64,000 nt of DNA from Aminobacter aganoensis (lineage in GTDB: Bacteria > Pseudomonadota > Alphaproteobacteria > Rhizobiales > Rhizobiaceae), in contig NZ_JACHOU010000011.1 in NCBI RefSeq assembly GCF_014206975.1, forward strand, positions 62,001 to 126,000, written 5' to 3'. Numbering within the stretch: the first letter of the stretch is position 1; each line of letters starts with the position of its first letter. The notes beneath the pieces are model-generated. The model was not told the DNA's origin. It saw only the letters and a program-made list of their open reading frames with translations, and did not search any database. The position numbers were made by a program, and so were the translations under genes. Of this stretch, positions 58,317 through 64,000 are shown one piece after another.

Positions 58317-59357
58317 TCAATCCTCTTCCTGGAACAGGTTGATCTGCTGCACGGACAGCTCCCTCGGCACGTCGAGGCCAAGGTGTTTCCAGGCATTCGC
58401 CGTCAGCATGCGGCCACGCGGCGTGCGCTGGATGAAGCCCTGCTGGATCAAATAGGGCTCGATGATGTCCTCGATCGCATCGCGCGGCTCGGACAGGCCG
58501 GCGGCGATGGTCTCGATGCCGACCGGGCCGCCACCGAAATTCATCGCGATCATCGACAGGTAGCGCCGGTCGAGTTGGTCGAGGCCGAGCGCATCGACCT
58601 CGAGCCGCGACAGTGCCTCGTCGGCAATGCGGCGGTCGACCGGACCCGAGCCGGCGACGGCTGCGAAATCGCGGACACGCCGCAGCAGACGGCCGGCAAT
58701 GCGCGGCGTACCGCGCGCGCGCCGTGCGATCTCGATGGCGCCGTCGTCGGCGAGCGGCATACCGAGAATGCGAGCGCCGCGGCGCACGATCAGTTCGAGT
58801 TCCTCGACCGTGTAGAAATTGAGCCGGGTCGGGATGCCGAAGCGGTCACGCAGTGGGTTGGTGAGCAGGCCAAGCCGGGTGGTGGCGGCGACGAGCGTGA
58901 ATTTCGCCAGGTCGATCTTGACCGAGCGCGCCGCCGGGCCTTCGCCGATGATCAGGTCGAGCTGGTAGTCCTCCATCGCCGGATAGAGGATTTCCTCGAC
59001 CGCCGGGTTGAGCCGGTGGATCTCGTCGATGAACAGCACGTCGCGTTCCTCGAGATTGGTGAGCAGTGCCGCGAGATCGCCGGCCTTGGCGATGACCGGG
59101 CCCGAGGTCGAGCGGAAATTGACGCCGAGCTCGCGCGCCATGATCTGGGCGAGCGTCGTCTTGCCGAGGCCGGGCGGGCCGACGAAGAGCACATGGTCGA
59201 GCGCCTCGCCACGCCCCTTGGCAGCCTCGATGAAGATCTTCAGGTTGGCGCGCGCCGCCGCCTGGCCGACGAAATCGTCCAGGGTCTGCGGCCGCAGGCT
59301 GTTGTCGGCGTCTTCGCCGCGCTTTTCCGGGGTGATGAGGCGGGTGGGCGTGTTCAT
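58317..59357 (-). CDS. ruvB: Holliday junction branch migration ATPase RuvB
   Basis: A 346-aa AAA+ helicase motor. It starts with the charged [11 protein letters not shown] segment; Walker A is [11 protein letters not shown]; Walker B is [11 protein letters not shown]; sensor 1 is in [10 protein letters not shown]; the C-terminal winged helix ends [15 protein letters not shown]. It drives branch migration with RuvA. It follows ruvA by 40 bp. Confidence 0.98.
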   Translation of the reverse strand: MNTPTRLITPEKRGEDADNSLRPQTLDDFVGQAAARANLKIFIEAAKGRGEALDHVLFVGPPGLGKTTLAQIMARELGVNFRSTSGPVIAKAGDLAALLTNLEERDVLFIDEIHRLNPAVEEILYPAMEDYQLDLIIGEGPAARSVKIDLAKFTLVAATTRLGLLTNPLRDRFGIPTRLNFYTVEELELIVRRGARILGMPLADDGAIEIARRARGTPRIAGRLLRRVRDFAAVAGSGPVDRRIADEALSRLEVDALGLDQLDRRYLSMIAMNFGGGPVGIETIAAGLSEPRDAIEDIIEPYLIQQGFIQRTPRGRMLTANAWKHLGLDVPRELSVQQINLFQEED

Positions 59358-59397
59358 GCCTTCGTCCTCGCATGGCGCCTGTCTGCGGGCAAGGCAA

Positions 59398-60018
59398 TCA
59401 CCGCGCCAGCTCCTTCAGGCCGAAACGGATCAGCTTGGAGGAATCGGCGTCGTCGCCGGCGGTCTTCATGGCGGCGGCAATGGCGTTGGCGGCGATGTCG
59501 CGGGAATAGCCGAGATTGACCAGCGCCGAGACCGCATCCGCGATCGGGGCAGGGGCGACACCCTCGCCGAGCTCCTGCTTGAGGCCGATCGTGCCCGAGG
59601 CTTCCCCGGCGAAGGCCGGCGCCTTGTTCTTGAGTTCGGTGACGATGCGTTCGGCGACCTTCTTGCCGACGCCGGGCGCACGGCTGACCATGGCGATGTC
59701 GCGCAGCGCGATGGCATTGGCCAGATCGGCCGGCGCCAGCGTCGACAGGATGGCGAGCGCCACCTTGGCGCCGACGCCGGGGACGTTGTTTTGCAGCAGC
59801 CTGAACCATTCGCGCTCCAGCTCGGACTTGAAGCCGTAGAGGCGGATCATGTCTTCGCGGACATAGGTCTCGATATGGAGGATCGCGGCTTCGCCGGCCC
59901 CGGGCAGGGCGGCGAGCGTCCGCGCCGAGCAATAAGCGACGTAGCCGACGCCGTGGACGTCCAGCACGCAATAGTCCTCGCCGATCTCGTCGACGGTGCC
60001 CTTCAATTTGCCGATCAT
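59398..60018 (-). CDS. ruvA: Holliday junction branch migration protein RuvA
   Basis: A 206-aa DNA-binding protein. It begins [20 protein letters not shown]; an OB fold is followed by two helix-hairpin-helix motifs ([26 protein letters not shown]) and a C-terminal three-helix domain that contacts RuvB. It normally follows ruvC directly; here toxin-antitoxin genes lie between them. Confidence 0.97.
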   Translation of the reverse strand: MIGKLKGTVDEIGEDYCVLDVHGVGYVAYCSARTLAALPGAGEAAILHIETYVREDMIRLYGFKSELEREWFRLLQNNVPGVGAKVALAILSTLAPADLANAIALRDIAMVSRAPGVGKKVAERIVTELKNKAPAFAGEASGTIGLKQELGEGVAPAPIADAVSALVNLGYSRDIAANAIAAAMKTAGDDADSSKLIRFGLKELAR

Positions 60019-60031
60019 GTGCTGCTTTCCG

Positions 60032-60451
60032 TCATGGATGGGTGTCGGGTGCGATGATGTCGAGGTCGGGGAAGTAGCTGCGATAGCGCGTGGCGTCGCG
60101 CGTCAACAGACGGTGCCCCGCCACCTGCGCATGCGCGCCGATGAGGAAGTCGGGCAGGGTGCGGTCGCGGGTTCCACCCGAACGCCGGTACCTCGCATGC
60201 GCCAGTCCGGCGAGGAAGGCGGCGTCCCATGGGATTTGTTCGCGACGTGGCTTGAGCCACGCCAGGGCGCCTTCGAGGCCTGCTTGGTCGCGCACCGGCG
60301 ATGCGAGTTCCGACCAGATGATCGGGTTGATCGCGATTTCGCCTGCATGGAAACACACCTCGAGATGCCTCGCGGACCAGCCGCCCCTGAGTTGTTCCGG
60401 CAGCAAGACGTCGATGAAGATGTTGGTGTCAACGAGGGTCGAGATCGTCAC
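60032..60451 (-). CDS. vapC: VapC-type PIN-domain toxin
   Basis: A 139-aa PIN-domain ribonuclease. Predicted metal ligands are Asp8 (LVDTNIFID), Glu48 (IWSELA), Asp101 ([10 protein letters not shown]) and Asp119 (LTRDATRY), the four positions expected. VapC toxins cleave initiator tRNA or rRNA in relatives. Its start lies within the end of vapB by 23 bp, so translation is coupled. It ends 14 bp before ruvA. Confidence 0.9.
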   Translation of the reverse strand: MTISTLVDTNIFIDVLLPEQLRGGWSARHLEVCFHAGEIAINPIIWSELASPVRDQAGLEGALAWLKPRREQIPWDAAFLAGLAHARYRRSGGTRDRTLPDFLIGAHAQVAGHRLLTRDATRYRSYFPDLDIIAPDTHP

Positions 60452-60698
60452 GCGGCCCCCGCAGCCATTCCATGTAGTCGTCAGCGGTCATGCCACCGAG
60501 ATCGACCGTACCTGCAACACGATCCAACCATTGCTTGAACTGTTGCGCCCTTTCCTCGGGCGTTTGTGCCGGCCGGATCGGGACGATGCGGGCACCTTCC
60601 TGATCGGTCACGAAATCCACCTCCGAGCCGGGCTCGATGCCAAGCCGGTCGCGGATCTCCTTGGGGATGGTCACCTGGCCTTTGGTCGTCACGCGCAT
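60429..60698 (-). CDS. vapB: VapB-type AbrB-fold antitoxin
   Basis: An 89-aa antitoxin. The N-terminal 45 residues (MRVTTKGQVTIPKEIRDRLG) form an AbrB/SpoVT swapped-hairpin DNA-binding domain; the C-terminal tail ([18 protein letters not shown]) fits the VapC-binding arm. A perfect palindrome (60700-60720) right before the start is the probable autoregulatory operator. Confidence 0.92.
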   Translation of the reverse strand: MRVTTKGQVTIPKEIRDRLGIEPGSEVDFVTDQEGARIVPIRPAQTPEERAQQFKQWLDRVAGTVDLGGMTADDYMEWLRGPRDDLDPR

Positions 60699-60699
60699 G

Positions 60700-60720
60700 G
60701 TAATACCTCGTTGGTATTAC
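60700..60720. promoter_or_regulatory. vapBC operator palindrome
   Basis: GTAATACC-TCGTT-GGTATTAC, a perfect 8-bp inverted repeat with 5-nt spacer, directly next to the vapB start. On the minus strand TTGACT (near 60740-60745), 17 nt, then TAAGTA overlaps it, so VapB binding would block the promoter. Confidence 0.8.
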
Positions 60721-60735
60721 TTACGTGTCGTGAGA

Positions 60736-60752
60736 GAACAAGTCAAGAACAT
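60736..60752 (-). repeat. 17-bp direct repeat, copy 1
   Basis: GAACAAGTCAAGAACAT, exactly repeated at 61096-61112. On the minus strand it contains TTGACT, the -35 element of vapB. It indicates that the promoter of the upstream antitoxin gene was duplicated. Confidence 0.85.
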
Positions 60753-60800
60753 GGCGCTGCCGCGGGTAACGGCTCCAGCGCCAGAACCAGGGGCTCGCCG

Positions 60801-61052
60801 CTACCGTTCCCTCGCCAGGGCCGACAACTCGTCGGCGCCGGCAGACTGATCGGCAGCACCTTCGAGGCGGTCGAGAATGGCCAGGAACCGGTCCAGCCGG
60901 TCGCGGTCGGCCAGCCTGTTGATCTCGTCCTTGGGTACGATGGTGATCTTGCCGCCCTCGATGCCGAAGATCACTTCGGTATTGGCGCCGATACCGAATG
61001 TTTCGCGCAGGTCGCGCGGAATCGTCACCTGTCCCTTGCTCGTCACGCGCAT
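60801..61052 (-). CDS. Second AbrB-fold antitoxin, no toxin partner
   Basis: An 83-aa protein. The first 45 residues (MRVTSKGQVTIPRDLRETFG) are close to the vapB product at 60429-60698, but the tail (DRFLAILDRLEGAADQ) is different and lacks the MTADDYMEWLRG end. No PIN gene follows it; the next frame is the first vapB. It may be an orphan antitoxin, the remnant of a second vapBC pair, or a transcription factor. Confidence 0.85.
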   Translation of the reverse strand: MRVTSKGQVTIPRDLRETFGIGANTEVIFGIEGGKITIVPKDEINRLADRDRLDRFLAILDRLEGAADQSAGADELSALARER

Positions 61053-61095
61053 GGAATCATCCTTCTCTTACGGGGAAGGCATGTCCCCATGAATG

Positions 61096-61112
61096 GAACA
61101 AGTCAAGAACAT
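61096..61112 (-). repeat. 17-bp direct repeat, copy 2
   Basis: Second copy of the 17-bp repeat, abutting the ruvC stop codon on the minus strand. It lies 44 bp before the orphan antitoxin start, as copy 1 lies 38 bp before vapB. Confidence 0.85.
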
Positions 61113-61630
61113 CAAGCCTGCGCGGCAAGTGCTGCAAGCCGGTAGGCCGGGCTCTGGCGATGGTGCGCGTGGCAGATGGCGATGGCCAGCGCGTCGGCCG
61201 CGTCGGCGGTGTCGAAGCCGGCCTTGGGCAACAGTACCTTGACCATCATGGCGATCTGCTTCTTGTCGCCGTGGCCGACGCCGATCACCGCCTTCTTGAC
61301 GGCGTTGGGCGAATATTCGGCGACCGCCAGCCCGGCGCGGGCCGGCACCAGCATGGCGATGCCGCGGGCCTGGCCAAGCTTCAGCGTGGCGGTGGCGTCC
61401 TTGTTGACGAAGGTCGCCTCGACCGCTGCTTCATGCGGCATCTCGCGATGGAGCACGTCGGCAAGGCCGTCGTGCAACTGGCACAGCCGGCTGGCCAGCG
61501 CCGCCTTGCTGTCGGAACGCACCGTGCCGGAGGCGACGAAGCGCAGCGAGTTGCCGAGCGATTCGATGATGCCCCAGCCAGTGCGCTGAAGGCCCGGGTC
61601 GATGCCAATGATGCGAATCGTCTCTCTCAT
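61112..61630 (-). CDS. ruvC: Holliday junction endonuclease RuvC
   Basis: A 172-aa resolvase. It begins [16 protein letters not shown] with the first catalytic Asp; further acidic residues lie in EATFVNKDA and in [15 protein letters not shown] near the C-terminus. It is first in the ruvC-ruvA-ruvB order, but about 1.1 kb of toxin-antitoxin genes now separates it from ruvA. Confidence 0.96.
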   Translation of the reverse strand: MRETIRIIGIDPGLQRTGWGIIESLGNSLRFVASGTVRSDSKAALASRLCQLHDGLADVLHREMPHEAAVEATFVNKDATATLKLGQARGIAMLVPARAGLAVAEYSPNAVKKAVIGVGHGDKKQIAMMVKVLLPKAGFDTADAADALAIAICHAHHRQSPAYRLAALAAQA

Positions 61631-61720
61631 CCGCGAACTCTATCTCCACGGATGCAGGACGCCAGAAAAATGTGAACAAAATAGCAACGATCCCCGCATT
61701 GGCGAGGACTGTGCCGGCGC

Positions 61721-62257
61721 CTAGTTGCGGGCGAATGCAGTGTTGAGCAGGCTGATCTGGTCGGAGACGGGGTTGCTGCGGCGCATCGCCTGCACTGGCA
61801 CGACGGTAGCACCGTTGCCATAGATCTCCTCGTCCATGCGGCGGACATGCGCCTGCAGGCGAAGCGAGCGGCGGACGAGGTCGACGAAATCGGCAGGCAA
61901 TTCGTTCCAGCCGGCGGCGTCGTCATGGGCGGAAGCGGTGTCGAGGCGTACCTTCGATTTCTCGGAGGCGACCTGGTCGCGGGTCATCTCGCCGGAGTTG
62001 GCGGCCCGCTGCAGCAGAAGCCAGGATGCGATCTGCATCAGTCGCGTGGTCAGCCGCATCGATTCGGCGGCGTAAAGCGTGGCGGCAAGCCGCGACAGCT
62101 TCTTGGCCTCGACGCGTCCGGCGCCGTCGAGATACTCGGCGGCCTGTTCGACCAGCCCCATGCCCTCGTTGTAGAGAGGCTTGAAGGACGGCGAAAACAC
62201 CCGCCTTTCGGCGAGCTTGATGGTATTTCCGCTTTCCCTCGAAGGCTCGTTCATCAT
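61721..62257 (-). CDS. rcdA: Regulator of CtrA degradation (RcdA family, DUF1465)
   Basis: A 178-aa helical protein of the DUF1465/RcdA family: FSPSFKPLYNEGMGLVEQAA, AAESMRLTTRLMQIASWLLL and RLQAHVRRMDEEIYGN are its typical segments. In Caulobacter RcdA is an adaptor that helps ClpXP degrade CtrA. Two adjacent ATG codons (62257, 62254) are possible; AGGG lies upstream of the first. A perfect CtrA box is 122 bp before the start, so CtrA would control the gene for its own destruction. Confidence 0.85.
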   Translation of the reverse strand: MMNEPSRESGNTIKLAERRVFSPSFKPLYNEGMGLVEQAAEYLDGAGRVEAKKLSRLAATLYAAESMRLTTRLMQIASWLLLQRAANSGEMTRDQVASEKSKVRLDTASAHDDAAGWNELPADFVDLVRRSLRLQAHVRRMDEEIYGNGATVVPVQAMRRSNPVSDQISLLNTAFARN

Positions 62258-62378
62258 CGCTACCCTGCAACCCTGATCCGCGTACTGCCCGTCTTTGGCG
62301 ACGGATTCTGCGCGGTCCGCTCCTATACGCCAAGCCCGATGAAAATGCGCTTCCGCTCATGCGAACGCAAGCGCATGT

Positions 62379-62393
62379 TTAACAAAGGGTTAA
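62379..62393. promoter_or_regulatory. Perfect CtrA box before rcdA
   Basis: TTAA-CAAAGGG-TTAA, exact TTAA-N7-TTAA, between the small-RNA terminator and the rcdA start. Confidence 0.72.
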
Positions 62394-62442
62394 CGCGGCG
62401 GATTGGAGCGCTTTTGGAGGGCGCTCCACGGACCTGCGCGCG

Positions 62443-62473
62443 AAAAAAAAGAGCCGCGGAAAAGCGCGGCTCT
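62443..62473 (-). terminator. Strong intrinsic terminator on the minus strand
   Basis: Stem AGAGCCGCG/CGCGGCTCT (62450-62473), 6-nt loop and a run of eight T on the minus strand. It is 189 nt beyond the nearest upstream gene stop (62662), longer than usual for that gene, so it more likely ends a separate short transcript. Confidence 0.88.
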
Positions 62474-62540
62474 CAGGAGTTTAACAGGGAGGCGTCAAAC
62501 AAAGTGGCTCCAACCACTCGGTAAGAATCCAGATGACTGG
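62443..62540 (-). ncRNA. Candidate CtrA-controlled small RNA
   Basis: About 98 nt on the minus strand with no ORF. Reading from the 5' side: hairpin ATCCAG-TCAT-CTGGAT (62526-62541), hairpin AGTGG-TTGGAG-CCACT (62502-62517), hairpin GTTTGAC...GTTAAAC with loop GCCTCCCT (62479-62500), then the terminator hairpin (62450-62473) with T8. The exposed CCUCCC loop could pair with ribosome-binding sites of target mRNAs. A perfect CtrA box lies just upstream. Transcription start is a guess. Confidence 0.6.
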
Positions 62541-62566
62541 ATACGCACAGTAAACAACTGGAATGC

Positions 62567-62581
62567 TTAATGGACGCTTAA
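62567..62581. promoter_or_regulatory. Perfect CtrA box before the candidate small RNA
   Basis: TTAA-TGGACGC-TTAA, exact TTAA-N7-TTAA. On the minus strand it sits about 35 bp before the likely start of the small RNA, the usual place for activation by CtrA. Confidence 0.7.
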
Positions 62582-62661
62582 GGACGTTGCCGATTTGTCG
62601 TTGACTGTGCCGACACGGCACAACCCTGCCGTGGAGAACGCCCCGCCGGTGCTGCGCCGAC

Positions 62662-63039
62662 TCACGACTTCCAGACGACCGGAAGTGCTATGACGGCAAA
62701 CAGCAACATCGCCGCGTAGAAGCCCATCGACGACATCGCGACCACAGGCTCGATCGCGGGATTGCCGCCGAGCAGGAAGAACAGTCCGACCAGAAGTCCG
62801 ATGCCGCTGATGGCCGTCAGCCAGAAATGGATCTTGGCCAGCATCTTGTCCCGCGCCACGGGGAACAGATGATAGAAGACGGCGAACACCGCCGACATCA
62901 GCCAGCCTGCCACCATGGTGTGGGCGTGGACCGGCATCTGCGTGTGGTCCTGGCTGATCGACATGTGCAGGCCGAGCGCCATGCCGGCCAGCGCATAGAC
63001 GATGGCGAGCGTGAAGAAATTCCGTGCTACCCCTTGCAT
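62662..63039 (-). CDS. Small membrane protein, heme-copper-oxidase-like
   Basis: A 125-aa protein with four membrane helices. The segment MPVHAHTMVAGWLMSAVFA, with His residues at helix ends and YHLFP after it, resembles short cbb3/NorB-like membrane subunits, but no full oxidase is present. Function unknown. It starts at the ATG at 63039. The candidate small RNA and rcdA follow on the same strand. Confidence 0.72.
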   Translation of the reverse strand: MQGVARNFFTLAIVYALAGMALGLHMSISQDHTQMPVHAHTMVAGWLMSAVFAVFYHLFPVARDKMLAKIHFWLTAISGIGLLVGLFFLLGGNPAIEPVVAMSSMGFYAAMLLFAVIALPVVWKS

Positions 63040-63578
63040 ATCCTTGCTCCGATTGCCTTTTCCCCCCGCAGGGAATGGGTTGGTGACGACGAACAGGTCG
63101 GTGCCGGCGCATTAGCACCGGCCGTGTTTCCGCCGCATGCCGCGCTGCTGCACGGCATGCTTCCGGTCTCGTTACATTGGAAGCTGGATCAGCCAGCCGT
63201 TGCCTCCCCGCGGCCGGGTTCCGGATGCGCGCCGTCCCCACGGCGCATGTAAACATACCATGCCTTCAGGCCCGTTGCCCAACCGTCGCCATGTCCGGCG
63301 ATTGGAATTTCCGCAGTTTTCCGGGGGTCTTTCGCCTCAGTCCGGCCAGCGGCCGGCGCCCGTGCTGTACAGACCCTTCCAACTCGTCCGCCTGGAGCCC
63401 GGCAGTCATGTGGATCAGCCAATGCGTCAACCTCTCGGGTGGGTCTGCCGAAACATTCGGCGATCCGCGCCGACACAATGGCGAAACAGCGCCGGTGCTA
63501 TTTGCCGCGCCGAAAATCAGCGTCGCCAGAGAGATGGGTTGCCGCGTTTTCGGGAAACCGGATTGGAAAGGTTCGGAG
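63040..63578. other. Gene-free divergent region
   Basis: These 539 bp lie between two divergent membrane-protein genes. The frames that cross it have no ribosome sites or family likeness. I see no FNR/anaerobox-type palindrome, no CtrA box and no tRNA. It presumably holds both promoters. Confidence 0.55.
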
Positions 63579-64000
63579 ATGGATTTGTATTCTCTCGTCA
63601 AGCTGCTGCATGTCGTGGCGGCCGTGCTCTGGGTCGGCGGCGGCTTCGCGCTCATGCTGCTTGCGGCGCGGGCCGACCGTGCCGGCGACACCCAGGGCAT
63701 GCTGCAGGTGATGCGTTCGGTCGGCGAACTCGGCAACCGGCTGTTCATGCCGGCATCGCTGGTCACGCTCCTGCTCGGGCTCGTCATGTGCTGGTTCTGG
63801 GTCGGCTTCCGCGATCTCTGGATCGTCATCGGCCTTGCCGGCTACGCAACGACCTTCCTGGTCGGTACATTGGTGTTCAAGCCGTCGGCCGACCGCATGT
63901 CGGCGCTCATCGCCCGCGAGGGCGTCACGCCCGCCGTTCTCGACCAGGGCCGGCGCATCCTCAAGGTGGCGCGCTTCGATTATGCGGTGATGCTGGTCAT
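63579..64000 (+). CDS. DUF2269-like integral membrane protein, partial
   Basis: N-terminal 140 codons; the gene runs off the right edge. It begins MDLYSLVKLLHVVAAVLWVG, a form common in DUF2269-type proteins, with His in a first helix and further helices at about 50-70 and 75-95. No catalytic motif is visible. GGAG directly before the ATG may be the ribosome site. Function unknown. Confidence 0.75.
   Translation, partial: MDLYSLVKLLHVVAAVLWVGGGFALMLLAARADRAGDTQGMLQVMRSVGELGNRLFMPASLVTLLLGLVMCWFWVGFRDLWIVIGLAGYATTFLVGTLVFKPSADRMSALIAREGVTPAVLDQGRRILKVARFDYAVMLV

Noticed and set aside
62473-62662. The terminator at 62443-62473 as the end of the small membrane protein gene
   Set aside because: Possible, but the 3' UTR would be about 190 nt and would contain a perfect CtrA box and several hairpins; a separate small RNA explains more of the sequence.

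Overview
The window is high-GC chromosomal DNA from an alphaproteobacterium of the order Hyphomicrobiales (Rhizobiales), most likely close to Mesorhizobium or Aminobacter in the Phyllobacteriaceae. The evidence is a rhizobial set of genes and regulatory signals: bdhA/phaA/phaB/phaR, an RpoH2-type sigma factor behind an EcfG/RpoE2-type promoter, CarD, an MgpS-like helicase, RcdA, an alphaproteobacterial tol-pal order, Omp25/31-like barrels, CtrA boxes (TTAA-N7-TTAA), GANTC methylation sites, and two kinds of intergenic hairpin repeat of a Mesorhizobium style. No rRNA, tRNA, CRISPR array or complete insertion sequence was seen.

Layout. 1-11.4 kb: patatin-like lipase and 3-hydroxybutyrate dehydrogenase, a methyltransferase, ispG, a lytic transglycosylase, an EIIA-Ntr paralogue, a hybrid histidine kinase, a polyprenyl synthase, mtgA, rpmF and small proteins. 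11.5-15.2 kb: phaR divergent from phaA-phaB, then an aquaporin. 15.2-21 kb: a 739-bp gene-free region with a duplicated 72-bp element and a dense GANTC cluster, then mgpS, an S4 protein, fdxA and carD. 21-26.2 kb: cystine-like ABC transporter, rpoH2 and an M48 lipoprotein protease. 26.2-32.5 kb: thiBPQ behind a TPP riboswitch, divergent thiN, and a Uup-like ABC-F ATPase. 32.5-40.3 kb: ccdAB-like toxin-antitoxin pair, a membrane protein, purA, a DMT exporter, and serC-serA preceded by a serC-type RNA leader. 40.3-42.3 kb: two outer-membrane barrel genes, each with a perfect CtrA box. 42.3-61.7 kb: the conserved envelope and recombination series glmM-ftsH-tilS-cpoB-pal-tolB-tolA-tolR-tolQ-ybgC-ruvB-ruvA-ruvC, broken by accessory genes at three places. 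61.7-64 kb: rcdA, a candidate CtrA-controlled small RNA, and two membrane proteins.

How it fits together. Polyester storage (phaA, phaB, phaR, bdhA) is split between two loci, but both loci carry the same 11-bp operator-like motif, which suggests one PhaR regulon. Thiamine uptake and activation sit back to back. Envelope genes (tol-pal, two Omps, ftsH, glmM) and rcdA lie near CtrA motifs, so much of the window reads as cell-cycle-linked envelope biology. The accessory insertions are a HEPN-like protein of low GC between glmM and ftsH, a GH5 hydrolase plus a predicted nuclease toxin with its partner between ybgC and ruvB, and vapBC plus an extra vapB between ruvA and ruvC.

The observation I rank highest is at 62443-62581 on the minus strand. 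There, a perfect CtrA box is followed by about 100 nt without an ORF that can fold into successive hairpins, one with a CCUCCC loop, and that ends in a strong intrinsic terminator, just ahead of rcdA, which has its own perfect CtrA box. All calls are from reading the sequence; no searches were run.
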